From Rhizobium sp. (lineage in GTDB: Bacteria > Pseudomonadota > Alphaproteobacteria > Rhizobiales > Rhizobiaceae): DNA of 36,368 nucleotides. The stretch is taken from assembly GCA_028290545.1 (NCBI GenBank), contig JAQGJP010000051.1, positions 1 to 36,368 on the forward strand. Direction: 5' to 3'. The translations under genes and the position numbers were made by a program. A model generated the notes under the pieces. It made no database searches. It saw only the letters and a program-made list of their open reading frames with translations, and was not told where the DNA came from. Positions 17,275 through 24,366 of this stretch are shown here, piece after piece (the stretch's first letter is position 1; each line of letters starts with the position of its first letter).

Positions 17275-17727
17275 GTGGGCGCTCCCAACGCTCGCGAATC
17301 GTGGGCTCGGGCGATGTGTTTCGTTCTCGGGATGACCAATCGCGATGACCCCGAACGAATGCGTTGGGCCAGACTGGTGTTCAAACGGGCCGAGCGCATC
17401 GCCACACTTCAGCCCGGGAACGCTGCGCCGCTGTCGCGCGGTGCGGTAGCGCTTGCGTTTCTGGGCGACGCTAAGCGAGCCACTTCGTGGATCGTCCGCG
17501 CTCTGACAATCGACCCTGACGATTTGACGACACAGTACAATGCCGCCGCCGTCTATTCGATCGTCGGTGAGCTCGACACGGCGATGCACATTCTCGAAGC
17601 CTACATGCAGCGTGTTGCTGACGATATGATTGATGTCATTCGCCATGAGGGTTGCCTTGAACGCATCAGGGACCATCCGCGTTACGAAGAGTTGTTTCCA
17701 CTTGGCCTATATGTTTGCGAGCAGTGA
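17275..17727 (+). pseudogene. TPR-protein C-terminal fragment
   Basis: The frame opens at a GTG and codes 150 residues of helical tetratricopeptide repeats: RMRWARLVFKRAERIATLQPGNAAPLSRGAVALAFLGDAKRATSWIVRALTIDPDDLTTQYNAAAVYSIVGELDTAMHILEAY, ending ERIRDHPRYEELFPLG. That arrangement matches the C-terminal end of larger proteins, such as TPR-tailed adenylate cyclases or BTAD-type regulators, in which the repeats follow a catalytic or HTH domain. No such domain is encoded upstream (the frame hits a stop at 17215) and there is no good ribosome binding site. I therefore read it as a truncated remnant; a short functional TPR protein cannot be excluded. Confidence 0.55.
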
Positions 17728-17941
17728 TGCGGGGTCAGCCCAATTGCCACGATGGCATTGGGCCGACGGCCTCTTTGGGCCAAAACCTGCCTTCTCCTCA
17801 CTTCGCCGGCCCAACAGCCGCAGCCGCTAACGCAACCTGACCCAAAGCCCTCGGTTGCAATCTTTCCTCCTCCATGCTTTCTGAATATTCAGGGGGATTG
17901 GACCGTCAACAGTCCGAAGGCATGGAGAATGAGGGCTAGGC

Positions 17942-19024
17942 ATGATTGGCGCATCGGTCGAGACGGGCGGGACCCTCGAGCGTGGAGAGTTCCGGGGCAA
18001 CGCGGGCGAGTATTTCGGCATCTGGATCGTCAATATCCTGCTGACGATCGTCACCCTCGGCATTTATTCGGCCTGGGCCAAGGTCCGGCGCATGCGATAT
18101 TTCCGGGGCAACACTTACCTCGATGGGCATTCCTTCGATTATCATGCCAAGGGCAAGCAGATCTTCATCGGCCGGATGATCGTCTTCGTGGTGCTGGCGA
18201 TTTTCCAGGTCGTCACCACCGCCTTTCCGCTCGCGGCCATCATCACGCCCTTCCTGTTCCTGGCGGCCCTGCCGTTCTTCATCGTCCGTAGCCTGCGTTT
18301 CAACGCCCGCGTCACCAGCTATCGCAACATCCGCTTCGATTTCACCGGCAAGAGCTGGGGCGCATTCACCGCGATCGTGCTTGGCAGTGTGATGGCCGCC
18401 CTGTCGCTCGGCATCCTCGCGCCGCTCGCCAGCCGCTGGTCGAGCCGCTATGTTTTCAACAATCTGCGCTATGGCGACCGTCCATTCTCCACTGATCCCA
18501 AAGTCGGCGCGCTTTATCGCGCACTCATCCCGCCGGTGATCATCTTCGTGATCGGCTGCGCCATCGTCGCGGCCATCGCGGTGCTCATCGCATGGCCGAT
18601 GTTCAACGACTACAACCATGCAAGGAGCGACAGCGTCGAGGCGCAGGTGCTCATGCTGATCGGATTGATCTACCTGATGATCATCCCGCTGATCGTCACC
18701 TATGTGGTGGCGGGCATTATCTACCGGATCGCCGTCCGCAATATCGTGCTCAACGCCATGCTGTTCGACAGGGTCCATCCGCTGTACAGCGATCTGTCAC
18801 GCCTCCGGTATTTCTGGATCGTGATCTCCAATACAGTCGTGACAATAGCTACATTGGGACTGATGCGGCCGTGGGCGGCCGTGCGGGAACAGCGTTACAT
18901 GGTCGAGCATACGGGAATCAGGCCGCAAGGCGAAATAGGTGAGGTCATGGCATCGATCCAGGCGAGCGGATCGGCGATCAGCGCCGAGTACATGGATCTG
19001 GAGGGGGTCGATTTTGGCTTCTGA
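17942..19024 (+). CDS. YjgN-family (DUF898) integral membrane protein
   Basis: This 360-residue polytopic membrane protein belongs to the YjgN/DUF898 family. It carries the repeated signature FRGNAGEYFGIWIVNILLTIVTLGIYSAWAKVRRMRYF near the N-terminus and a second related copy near the C-terminus (SRLRYFWIVISNTVVTIATLGLMRPWAAVREQRYM), with at least six hydrophobic helices between about 20 and 300. The family's biochemical role is unknown. Its gene overlaps the start of an M48 peptidase gene, a pairing found in other proteobacteria and suggestive of joint function in the inner membrane. The start at 17942 follows GAGGGC. Confidence 0.88.
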   Translation: MIGASVETGGTLERGEFRGNAGEYFGIWIVNILLTIVTLGIYSAWAKVRRMRYFRGNTYLDGHSFDYHAKGKQIFIGRMIVFVVLAIFQVVTTAFPLAAIITPFLFLAALPFFIVRSLRFNARVTSYRNIRFDFTGKSWGAFTAIVLGSVMAALSLGILAPLASRWSSRYVFNNLRYGDRPFSTDPKVGALYRALIPPVIIFVIGCAIVAAIAVLIAWPMFNDYNHARSDSVEAQVLMLIGLIYLMIIPLIVTYVVAGIIYRIAVRNIVLNAMLFDRVHPLYSDLSRLRYFWIVISNTVVTIATLGLMRPWAAVREQRYMVEHTGIRPQGEIGEVMASIQASGSAISAEYMDLEGVDFGF

Positions 19025-20066
19025 GGTGGAGGTCGCGCGTGGCATCTGGCATCCGCCCGGCTCCAACAAGGCGCTGGAAGCGGCTCTGCTCGTCGACGGC
19101 CGGCGGCTGGCGGTGCGGCTGCCCGACCGTAGTCTGGTGGGCGAGGAAACGGTCGGCGGCATGGTGGTTTCGGACCGTATCGGCCGCATTCCCCGACGCA
19201 TTACATTTGCCGATGGCGGCATGTTCGAGACAGAGGACAATGACGCGATCGAAATGCTGCTGACGGCGCATCGCCGCAATCGCGGGCTCTGGATCCATGA
19301 ACTGGAACGCTTCCATCCGCGCCTGATCGGTCTGGTCGTGCTGGTGTTCCTGCTCTCGGGGCTAATCTACCGCTATGCCTTGCCGGCGCTTGTGGAGGTC
19401 GCGGTCTGGGCAACGCCGCCCGTCGTCAGCGACATGATGTCGTCGGGCACGCTCGCCTCGCTTGACAAGGCCTTGCTCGGGCCGACCAAGCTGTCCACCG
19501 CCGAGCAGCGGAAAATCCGCGACCGTTTCAACGAGATCGCCGGGTTCTCGAGCCGTGGCAGGACCGGCTATGTACTGCATTTCCGGGACGGTGGCTATAT
19601 CGGGCCCAACGCATTCGCGCTGCCGGACGGCGCGCTGGTTCTGACCGATCAGCTCGTGACGATGGCGGCCGGTGACACCGAAATGATCCTCGGCGTGCTG
19701 GCCCACGAGATCGGCCACGTCGAAAAACACCATGCGCTACGCCAGATGTATCGCGCCGCGGGAACAGCCGGGCTGATCATGCTGATTGCCGGCGATATCG
19801 GCTCCGGCGGCGAGGAAATATTGACCGATGGCGCTGCCCTGCTGGCGCTCTCCTATTCGCGCGGTTCCGAGGCCGAGGCCGATCGGGTCTCCGTCGAGTT
19901 GATGTACAAGGCCGGGCACGACCCGCGGGCAATCGGCCGCTTCTTCAAGCTGCTGGAGGACAAGCTGGGCGACAAGGGCGGCACCAACATGCTCTCCACC
20001 CATCCGGGCACGCCGGAGCGCCGCCAGGCGATCGATGATTATGCCAGGCAAGTGGAAGGGAAGTAA
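19014..20066 (+). CDS. M48-family membrane-anchored zinc metallopeptidase
   Basis: Translation most likely begins at the TTG at 19014, inside the end of the preceding gene (11-bp overlap), because GGAGGGGG lies 7 bases before it and the upstream ATG gives Arg-rich nonsense. The product is about 350 residues. A cytosolic N-terminal domain of about 100 residues precedes one membrane helix (LIGLVVLVFLLSGLIYRY), then comes the M48 peptidase domain. The zinc site HEIGH is at about 231-235 (VLAHEIGHVEKHHALRQM), with the third ligand in the EAEAD motif at about 286-290. It resembles HtpX/BepA-type peptidases that degrade misfolded envelope proteins. Confidence 0.88.
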   Translation: MASEVEVARGIWHPPGSNKALEAALLVDGRRLAVRLPDRSLVGEETVGGMVVSDRIGRIPRRITFADGGMFETEDNDAIEMLLTAHRRNRGLWIHELERFHPRLIGLVVLVFLLSGLIYRYALPALVEVAVWATPPVVSDMMSSGTLASLDKALLGPTKLSTAEQRKIRDRFNEIAGFSSRGRTGYVLHFRDGGYIGPNAFALPDGALVLTDQLVTMAAGDTEMILGVLAHEIGHVEKHHALRQMYRAAGTAGLIMLIAGDIGSGGEEILTDGAALLALSYSRGSEAEADRVSVELMYKAGHDPRAIGRFFKLLEDKLGDKGGTNMLSTHPGTPERRQAIDDYARQVEGK

Positions 20067-20258
20067 TACCAAGTCTCGATGATGGCAACCTATCGCGCCG
20101 GAAGCCAAAAGCGCCCGGCCCTTCGGGTGGGCCGCGATTCGGCCGCCGGATGCGTCGCAATCCTCCACCGTAACCAAGGTTACGCTCTCCGGTGTGCTCC
20201 TGCCCGGACGGTCGTCCCCAGTCCCACGCAATAGGTCGTCATCATCGAGATTTGGTAT
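20066..20258. mobile_element. MITE-like element with 28-bp terminal inverted repeats
   Basis: The ends 20066-20093 and 20231-20258 are inverted repeats of 28 bp with three mismatches (outer core CTCGATGATG / CATCATCGAGA). The 137-bp interior is GC-rich and itself contains two small dyads (GGCCC...GGGCC and GTAACC-AA-GGTTAC), with no coding capacity. The left end coincides with the last base of the peptidase stop codon. The architecture fits a miniature inverted-repeat element or a rhizobial mosaic repeat; no target-site duplication is obvious. RNA from either strand would fold into a long hairpin and could terminate both convergent genes. Confidence 0.6.
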
Positions 20259-20268
20259 GACGTCGCCT

Positions 20269-21309
20269 CTACTCCCCCGGCCCGTCGTTGAACCCGGCCT
20301 TATCGACCAGTTCGGACGCCTGTTGGCGATACTTCAAGATGTCGCTCATCGGCACGGGATCCGGCTTCAGCACGCCGAAGCGTTTCAGGATATCCGCCGG
20401 TTCGGCTCCCGCCGCGATCGGATAATCAAGCGTGTCCCCTGCATAGGTCTCCTGTGCATCCTTCGAGGCCAGGAATTGCATCAGCTTGACGGCATTGTCG
20501 CGATTGGGCGCATAACGGGCGAGCGCCATGCCGGAAATGTTGACATAGCTGCCCCGGTCGCCGGCGGTCGGCAGGATCACGCGGATGGCCCCCGCCCATT
20601 TCTTCTCTTCCGGCGGGCTGTCATCCGCCAGCATCGTGGCGATGACCGTGGTATTGCCGAGCGCGATATCACATTGCCCCTCCGCGATCGCCTGCGCCTG
20701 GTTGAGGTCGCTGCCGCTGGGCCGGCGGGCAAGATTGGCCTTCACGCCGGTCAGCCACTTCCCGACGTCGGCGGCGCCGTGCGTTGCAATCATGTCGGCG
20801 AAAAGCCCGAGATTGGACGAATGCTGCCCGTCACGCAGGCAGAGCCTGCCTTTCCATTTGGGGTCGGCGAGTTCCTCATATGTAAAGGCCTCCTGCCTGA
20901 CGCGATCCCTGGCCGCATAGATGGCGCGAGGCTCCATCGTCAGTCCGAACCATTGGCGATCGGGATCGCGGAATTTCTCAGGGATGGCCTGGTCCACGGC
21001 CGCGTCGGCCAGCGCCTGGGTAAGGCCCGCCTGCTTCAAATCGTCCAGCCTGGCGATATCGACGGTCAACAGCACATCGACGGGCGAATTTTCGCCTTCG
21101 ATCCGCATCCGCTCGATCATGCCCTTGTCGAGAAACAACAGGTTGACTGCAATTCCGGCTTTTCTGCTGAACGCATCGAGCGCCGGCTGAATCAGTTCAG
21201 GCTGGCGATAGCTGTAGACATTGACGTCGCCGCCAGCCATAGCAGGCGGAGCCGCGCCAAAAAAGCCTGCGATTACAGCGATATTCAAGAGAGTTTTGGT
21301 CGAGCGCAT
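20269..21309 (-). CDS. Ferric-iron-type ABC transporter periplasmic binding protein
   Basis: The 346-residue protein has a Sec signal peptide (MRSTKTLLNIAVIAGFFGAAPPAMA). The mature part is a class II-type binding protein of the FbpA/FutA/IdiA family: VNVYSYRQPELIQPALDAFSRKAGIAVNLLFLDKGMIERM, PVDVLLTVDIARLDDLKQAG, EELADPKWKGRLCLRDGQHSSN, and GDRGSYVNISGMALARYAPN, where Tyr residues normally hold Fe(III). It would deliver iron to a permease/ATPase pair that is not encoded here. It diverges from rirA, and the shared promoter region carries an IRO-type site, so iron repression by RirA is expected. Confidence 0.88.
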   Translation of the reverse strand: MRSTKTLLNIAVIAGFFGAAPPAMAGGDVNVYSYRQPELIQPALDAFSRKAGIAVNLLFLDKGMIERMRIEGENSPVDVLLTVDIARLDDLKQAGLTQALADAAVDQAIPEKFRDPDRQWFGLTMEPRAIYAARDRVRQEAFTYEELADPKWKGRLCLRDGQHSSNLGLFADMIATHGAADVGKWLTGVKANLARRPSGSDLNQAQAIAEGQCDIALGNTTVIATMLADDSPPEEKKWAGAIRVILPTAGDRGSYVNISGMALARYAPNRDNAVKLMQFLASKDAQETYAGDTLDYPIAAGAEPADILKRFGVLKPDPVPMSDILKYRQQASELVDKAGFNDGPGE

Positions 21310-21399
21310 GTTCGTTCTTTTAAAACTTGACTATTCTGGTGTTGTTTTTGGATCACGATTTCGGACCATATCCCGTCAATGCCGCAAAAGGCTATAACA

Positions 21400-21414
21400 T
21401 GATTGTGATTTTCA
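21400..21414. promoter_or_regulatory. Iron-responsive operator (IRO, RirA-type site)
   Basis: TGA-N9-TCA occurs exactly here (TGATTGTGATTTTCA), matching the IRO consensus recognised by RirA in rhizobia. It is about 85 bp upstream of the iron-binding-protein start and next to a minus-strand extended -10-like TGTTATAG. Binding by RirA is inferred. Confidence 0.6.
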
Positions 21415-21418
21415 CGTT

Positions 21419-21435
21419 TTTGGAATTGTTCCAAA
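21419..21435. promoter_or_regulatory. ICE/Irr-box-like inverted repeat
   Basis: A perfect 7-3-7 palindrome, TTTGGAA-TTG-TTCCAAA, closely resembles the iron control element bound by Irr as I recall it (TTTAGAA-N3-TTCTAAA). It overlaps the proposed -35 of the rirA promoter, the expected place for repression. Irr control of rirA has been described in Agrobacterium; its application here is inferred. Confidence 0.6.
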
Positions 21436-21454
21436 CTACGCGAAGGTCTATATA
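21426..21454 (+). promoter_or_regulatory. Putative rirA promoter
   Basis: TTGTTC (21426-21431) and TATATA (21449-21454) are separated by 17 bp and lie 36 bases before the rirA start. The -35 sits inside the ICE-like palindrome. The assignment is based on hexamer similarity and spacing only. Confidence 0.45.
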
Positions 21455-21489
21455 GGCTTCAGGCAAGCGAAACGGCCAGGGAGTATGGC

Positions 21490-21948
21490 ATGCGGCTGAC
21501 CAAGCAAACGAACTACGCGGTGCGTATCATGATGTACTGTGCCGCGAATGGGGACAAGTTAAGCCGCATTCCCGAAATCGCCAGGGCCTATAACGTTTCG
21601 GAGCTATTCCTGTTCAAGATCCTGCAGCCGCTGCACAGGGCCGGACTGGTCGAGACGCTACGTGGCCGCAATGGCGGCGTGCGCCTGGGCCGTGCTGCCG
21701 ACAAGATCACCCTGTTCGATGTCGTTCGCGTCACCGAGGACAGTTTCTCGATGGCCGAATGTTTCGATGACAACGCGACGGATTGCCCGCTGATCGATAG
21801 CTGCGGGCTGAATTCGGCACTGCGCAAGGCGCTCAATGCCTTCTTCGACGTGCTGTCCGAATACACGATCGACGACCTGGTCAAGGCAAGGCCGCAGATC
21901 CATTTCCTGCTGGGCCTTGAAGTGCCGCTGGCCAAGACCGCGGCCTGA
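21490..21948 (+). CDS. rirA: Rrf2-family iron-responsive regulator RirA
   Basis: This 152-residue Rrf2-family winged-helix regulator starts MRLTKQTNYAVRIMMYCAAN. The HTH is around IPEIARAYNVSELFLFKILQPLHRAGLVETLRGRNGG. Three cysteines in the spacing C91-x7-C99-x5-C105 (AECFDDNATDCPLIDSC) match those that bind the [4Fe-4S] cluster of RirA, which represses iron-uptake genes in iron-replete cells. The divergent iron-binding-protein gene and the IRO and ICE-like sites upstream are exactly what is expected for rirA. A strong hairpin follows at 21976. Confidence 0.93.
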   Translation: MRLTKQTNYAVRIMMYCAANGDKLSRIPEIARAYNVSELFLFKILQPLHRAGLVETLRGRNGGVRLGRAADKITLFDVVRVTEDSFSMAECFDDNATDCPLIDSCGLNSALRKALNAFFDVLSEYTIDDLVKARPQIHFLLGLEVPLAKTAA

Positions 21949-21975
21949 TCCAGTCCTGAGAAAAACAATTTTCCT

Positions 21976-22012
21976 CAGCGCCCGTGGAAACCTTCTCCGG
22001 GCGCTGGATTTT
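21976..22012 (+). terminator. Hairpin terminator after rirA
   Basis: Perfect 9-bp arms CAGCGCCCG (21976-21984) and CGGGCGCTG (21998-22006) with a 13-base loop are followed by GATTTTGT. This fits an intrinsic terminator with a short T tract, separating rirA from the fructokinase gene. Confidence 0.6.
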
Positions 22013-22067
22013 GTCTGCGCGATATTCTAAATCGATTGAATAACAAGCGTTCCGGGGAGGCCTGACG

Positions 22068-22994
22068 ATGATTCTGTGCTGTGGCGAAGCTTTGATCGAC
22101 ATGCTGCCGCGCCAGTCGACGCTCGGCGAAGCGGCCTATGCGCCCTATGCGGGCGGCGCAATCTTCAACACCGCGATCGCGCTGGGGCGGCTCGGCATTT
22201 CCACGAGCTTCTTCACCGGTCTTTCCGACGACATGCTCGGCGACGTGCTACGCGAAACGCTGGCCTCCTCGAATGTCGACTACAGCCCCTGCGCAATTTC
22301 CGGACGGCCGACCACGGTCGCCTTCGTCAAGCTGGTCAACGGCTCGGCGACTTATGCTTTCTATGACGAAGGCACCGCCGGCCGGATGATCACCATAGAT
22401 GACCTGCCGGCGCTGGGCGATGATTGCGAGGCGTTGCACTTCGGCGCGATCAGCCTGATCCCCGACCCCTGTGGCGGCACCTACGAGGCGCTGCTGGAGC
22501 GCGAACACACGGCGCGGGTGATCTCGCTCGATCCGAACATCCGCCCCGGCTTCATCAAGGACAAGGCCGCGCACCATGCGCGCATCATGCGGATGACGGC
22601 GCAGTCCGATATCGTCAAGTTCTCGGACGAGGATCTCGACTGGTTCGGCATGCATGGCGATCATGATGCATTGGCGGCGAAATGGCTGGAGATGGGCCCG
22701 AAGCTGGTGGTGATCACCAAGGGCGCCGATGGCGCCATTGGCTATACCGCCAGACACAAGGTCGCCGTACCGAGCCAGCGGGTGACGGTGGTCGACACGA
22801 TCGGCGCGGGCGATACGTTCGATGCCGGCGTGCTGGCCTCGCTGAAGCGCGACAACCTGCTGACCAAGGCCCAGATCGCCGATCTCGACGACAAGGCGAT
22901 CCACAATGCGCTGTCGCTGGCCGCCAAGGCCGCCGCCGTCACCGTGTCCCGCGCCGGAGCCAACCCGCCATGGGCCAAGGAAATCGGGCTTTGA
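22068..22994 (+). CDS. frk: PfkB-family sugar kinase, probable fructokinase
   Basis: The 308-residue ribokinase-fold (PfkB) enzyme starts MILCCGEALIDMLPRQ. The substrate-side signature is YAGGAIFNTAIALGRLGISTSFF and the C-terminal anion-hole and base motif is DTIGAGDTFDAGVLA. The sequence closely resembles rhizobial fructokinases, which phosphorylate fructose to fructose 6-phosphate for the Entner-Doudoroff route; other PfkB sugar specificities are possible. A good ribosome binding site (GGGGAGG) precedes the ATG. It appears to be transcribed alone after the rirA terminator and ends 6 bp from the damaged hicA gene on the opposite strand. Confidence 0.85.
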   Translation: MILCCGEALIDMLPRQSTLGEAAYAPYAGGAIFNTAIALGRLGISTSFFTGLSDDMLGDVLRETLASSNVDYSPCAISGRPTTVAFVKLVNGSATYAFYDEGTAGRMITIDDLPALGDDCEALHFGAISLIPDPCGGTYEALLEREHTARVISLDPNIRPGFIKDKAAHHARIMRMTAQSDIVKFSDEDLDWFGMHGDHDALAAKWLEMGPKLVVITKGADGAIGYTARHKVAVPSQRVTVVDTIGAGDTFDAGVLASLKRDNLLTKAQIADLDDKAIHNALSLAAKAAAVTVSRAGANPPWAKEIGL

Positions 22995-23000
22995 GTCATA

Positions 23001-23218
23001 TCATTTGCGAAACAGATTTTTGGACAAGCCGGACTGACGGATTATCGAATTCAGCGTGCCAGTGGCAATTTCGTCATTCAGGTTGTGAACGGCGATATCG
23101 ACGAACATGATCTTGCCCCCGATCACGCCCCGGTAACGACGGTGGCTCGTACCGTCGTGCCGATGCAGTGCAAATCCGTGGGCGAGCAGGATTTCGATAG
23201 GCCTCGCGACCCGTGCAC
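23001..23218 (-). pseudogene. hicA: HicA-type toxin, frameshifted
   Basis: Immediately after the hicB stop, the same frame encodes a clear HicA body: PIEILLAHGFALHRHDGTSH, RRYRGVIGGKIMFVDIAVHN and ATGTLNSIIRQSGLSKNLFRK, including the catalytic-type His in GTSHRRY. This frame has no start codon after the hicB stop. A GTG one base downstream of that stop (23218-23216) begins a second frame reading VHGSR, matching the M-x-SR start of HicA proteins. Joining the two needs one added base near 23198-23206. The simplest reading is a 1-base deletion that inactivated the toxin; a sequencing error or a rare start codon are alternatives. Confidence 0.65.
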
Positions 23219-23219
23219 T

Positions 23220-23531
23220 TCAGGCGCGGCACGGGACGTCATATCCCGCATAATGATCGCCATTCTTGCCGCCGCGATTGATAATGAGATTTTTGAGCAG
23301 ACGATAGGCAAATCCAACCCGGACCATCAGCGGGGCGCGTCTGCCAAGCAGACGAACCGAAGTCGCCGAATCCTCATTATGGGCGTCGGCTACAAAGGAC
23401 TTTATCATCTGGTCAAGACCATCCTGGACCTCCCGGACGGAATGCCCCTGAATAGCCAGGTCGAAATCGATGCAGATGGCTTCCCAAGTCGAGCCATGGC
23501 CATAGGCATAGCACAGCAGATTCCGTTCCAT
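23220..23531 (-). CDS. hicB: HicB-family antitoxin
   Basis: The 103-residue protein starts MERNLLCYAYGHGSTWEAICIDFDLAIQGHSVREVQDGLDQMIKSF, the partial RNase-H-like fold of HicB antitoxins. The C-terminal half has a basic hydrophobic segment (APLMVRVGFAYRLLKNLIINRG) in place of an obvious HTH, which is common in the rhizobial type of this family. It lies upstream of the hicA remnant on the same strand, with the stop and the toxin's GTG one base apart. If hicA is dead, hicB is an orphan antitoxin; it shows no damage itself. Confidence 0.7.
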   Translation of the reverse strand: MERNLLCYAYGHGSTWEAICIDFDLAIQGHSVREVQDGLDQMIKSFVADAHNEDSATSVRLLGRRAPLMVRVGFAYRLLKNLIINRGGKNGDHYAGYDVPCRA

Positions 23532-23603
23532 TTTGAATACCTAAATCACATTTTCAAGGTGAAGATGATATCGGGCAAAACGGTTTCACGTCAACGATGC
23601 GAC

Positions 23604-24260
23604 CTAAAACTCCACCTCAAGCTCGATGATCTCGTCAGCCTCGGTCCTGGCGCCTTCGGCCCATTCCTTGATCAGCGGCCAGTCGAGAATCAGGTCGCGA
23701 TAGGCGGTGAGTTCAGGCGACAGTTCCACGGCATAGGTCCGGAAGCGCGAACAGACGGGCGCATACATCGCATCCGCCACGGTCGGATGCGCGCCAAACA
23801 GATAGGGGCCGCCGTAGGCTGCAAGGCACTCGCTCCAGATGGTGCGGATGCGCTCGATATCCGGTCGGGCGCCGGCAAAGATCTTGAACGTCTCGTGGTG
23901 AGCCTTGAGGTTCATCGGCAGGGCCGAGCGCAGGTTATGAAAGCTGGAATGCATTTCGCCCGATACTGCCCGGCAGTGCGCACGCGCAGCAATATCCTTG
24001 GGCAGCAGCGCGGCCTTGGGCTTGATCTCCGCCAGATATTCGGCGATCGCCAGCGTGTCCCAGACGGTCACGCCCTTGTGGCTGAGTCGTGGCACCAGAA
24101 CCGAAGGCGACAACAGCAGCAACTCTCGCCGGGCGCCGGGATCGTCGATGTTCACACGCAGTTCAGTGAATTCCAGGCCTGCCATCTTACACAGCAGCCA
24201 GCCGCGCAACGACCATGACGAGTAATTCTTCGAAGAAATAGTCAGCGTTGTTTCCGCCAT
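23604..24260 (-). CDS. Glutathione S-transferase family protein
   Basis: A 218-residue protein with a GST thioredoxin-like N-terminal domain (LTISSKNYSSWSLRGWLLCKMAGLEFTELRV, with the SPSVLVPRL cis-Pro segment and WDTLAIAEYLAE binding the glutathione gamma-Glu) and a helical C-terminal domain (about 90-210, including TVADAMYAPVCSRFRTY). The SSWSLRGWL motif is that of a well-populated bacterial subgroup of unknown substrate. It diverges from the PHB depolymerase gene across 106 bp; hicB follows on the same strand after 72 bp. A detoxification or maintenance role in the cytoplasm is a general inference. Confidence 0.88.
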   Translation of the reverse strand: MAETTLTISSKNYSSWSLRGWLLCKMAGLEFTELRVNIDDPGARRELLLLSPSVLVPRLSHKGVTVWDTLAIAEYLAEIKPKAALLPKDIAARAHCRAVSGEMHSSFHNLRSALPMNLKAHHETFKIFAGARPDIERIRTIWSECLAAYGGPYLFGAHPTVADAMYAPVCSRFRTYAVELSPELTAYRDLILDWPLIKEWAEGARTEADEIIELEVEF

Positions 24261-24312
24261 GATCCCATAACCTCACGCCTCAGATTCTGTCATATAATTA
24301 ACTGGCCAGAGC

Positions 24313-24345
24313 GCAAAAAATGCACTAGTTTTTTGCATTGCACAA
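24313..24345. promoter_or_regulatory. Dyad and PhaR-like site upstream of phaZ
   Basis: An inverted repeat GCAAAAAA (24313-24320) / TTTTTTGC (24329-24336) with an 8-base spacer overlaps TGCATTGCACAA (24334-24345). The latter fits the PhaR-binding consensus I recall from Bradyrhizobium (TGCRNYGCASMA). It sits 21 bp before phaZ, where a repressor would act. Regulation is inferred. Confidence 0.5.
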
Positions 24346-24366
24346 TGGGTAAAAGCGAGGCGGCGG

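Noticed and set aside
17881..17892. Perfect 12-bp palindrome CTGAATATTCAG upstream of the YjgN gene
   Set aside because: Short, AT-centred palindromes of this length occur by chance and there is no linked regulator; kept only as a note.
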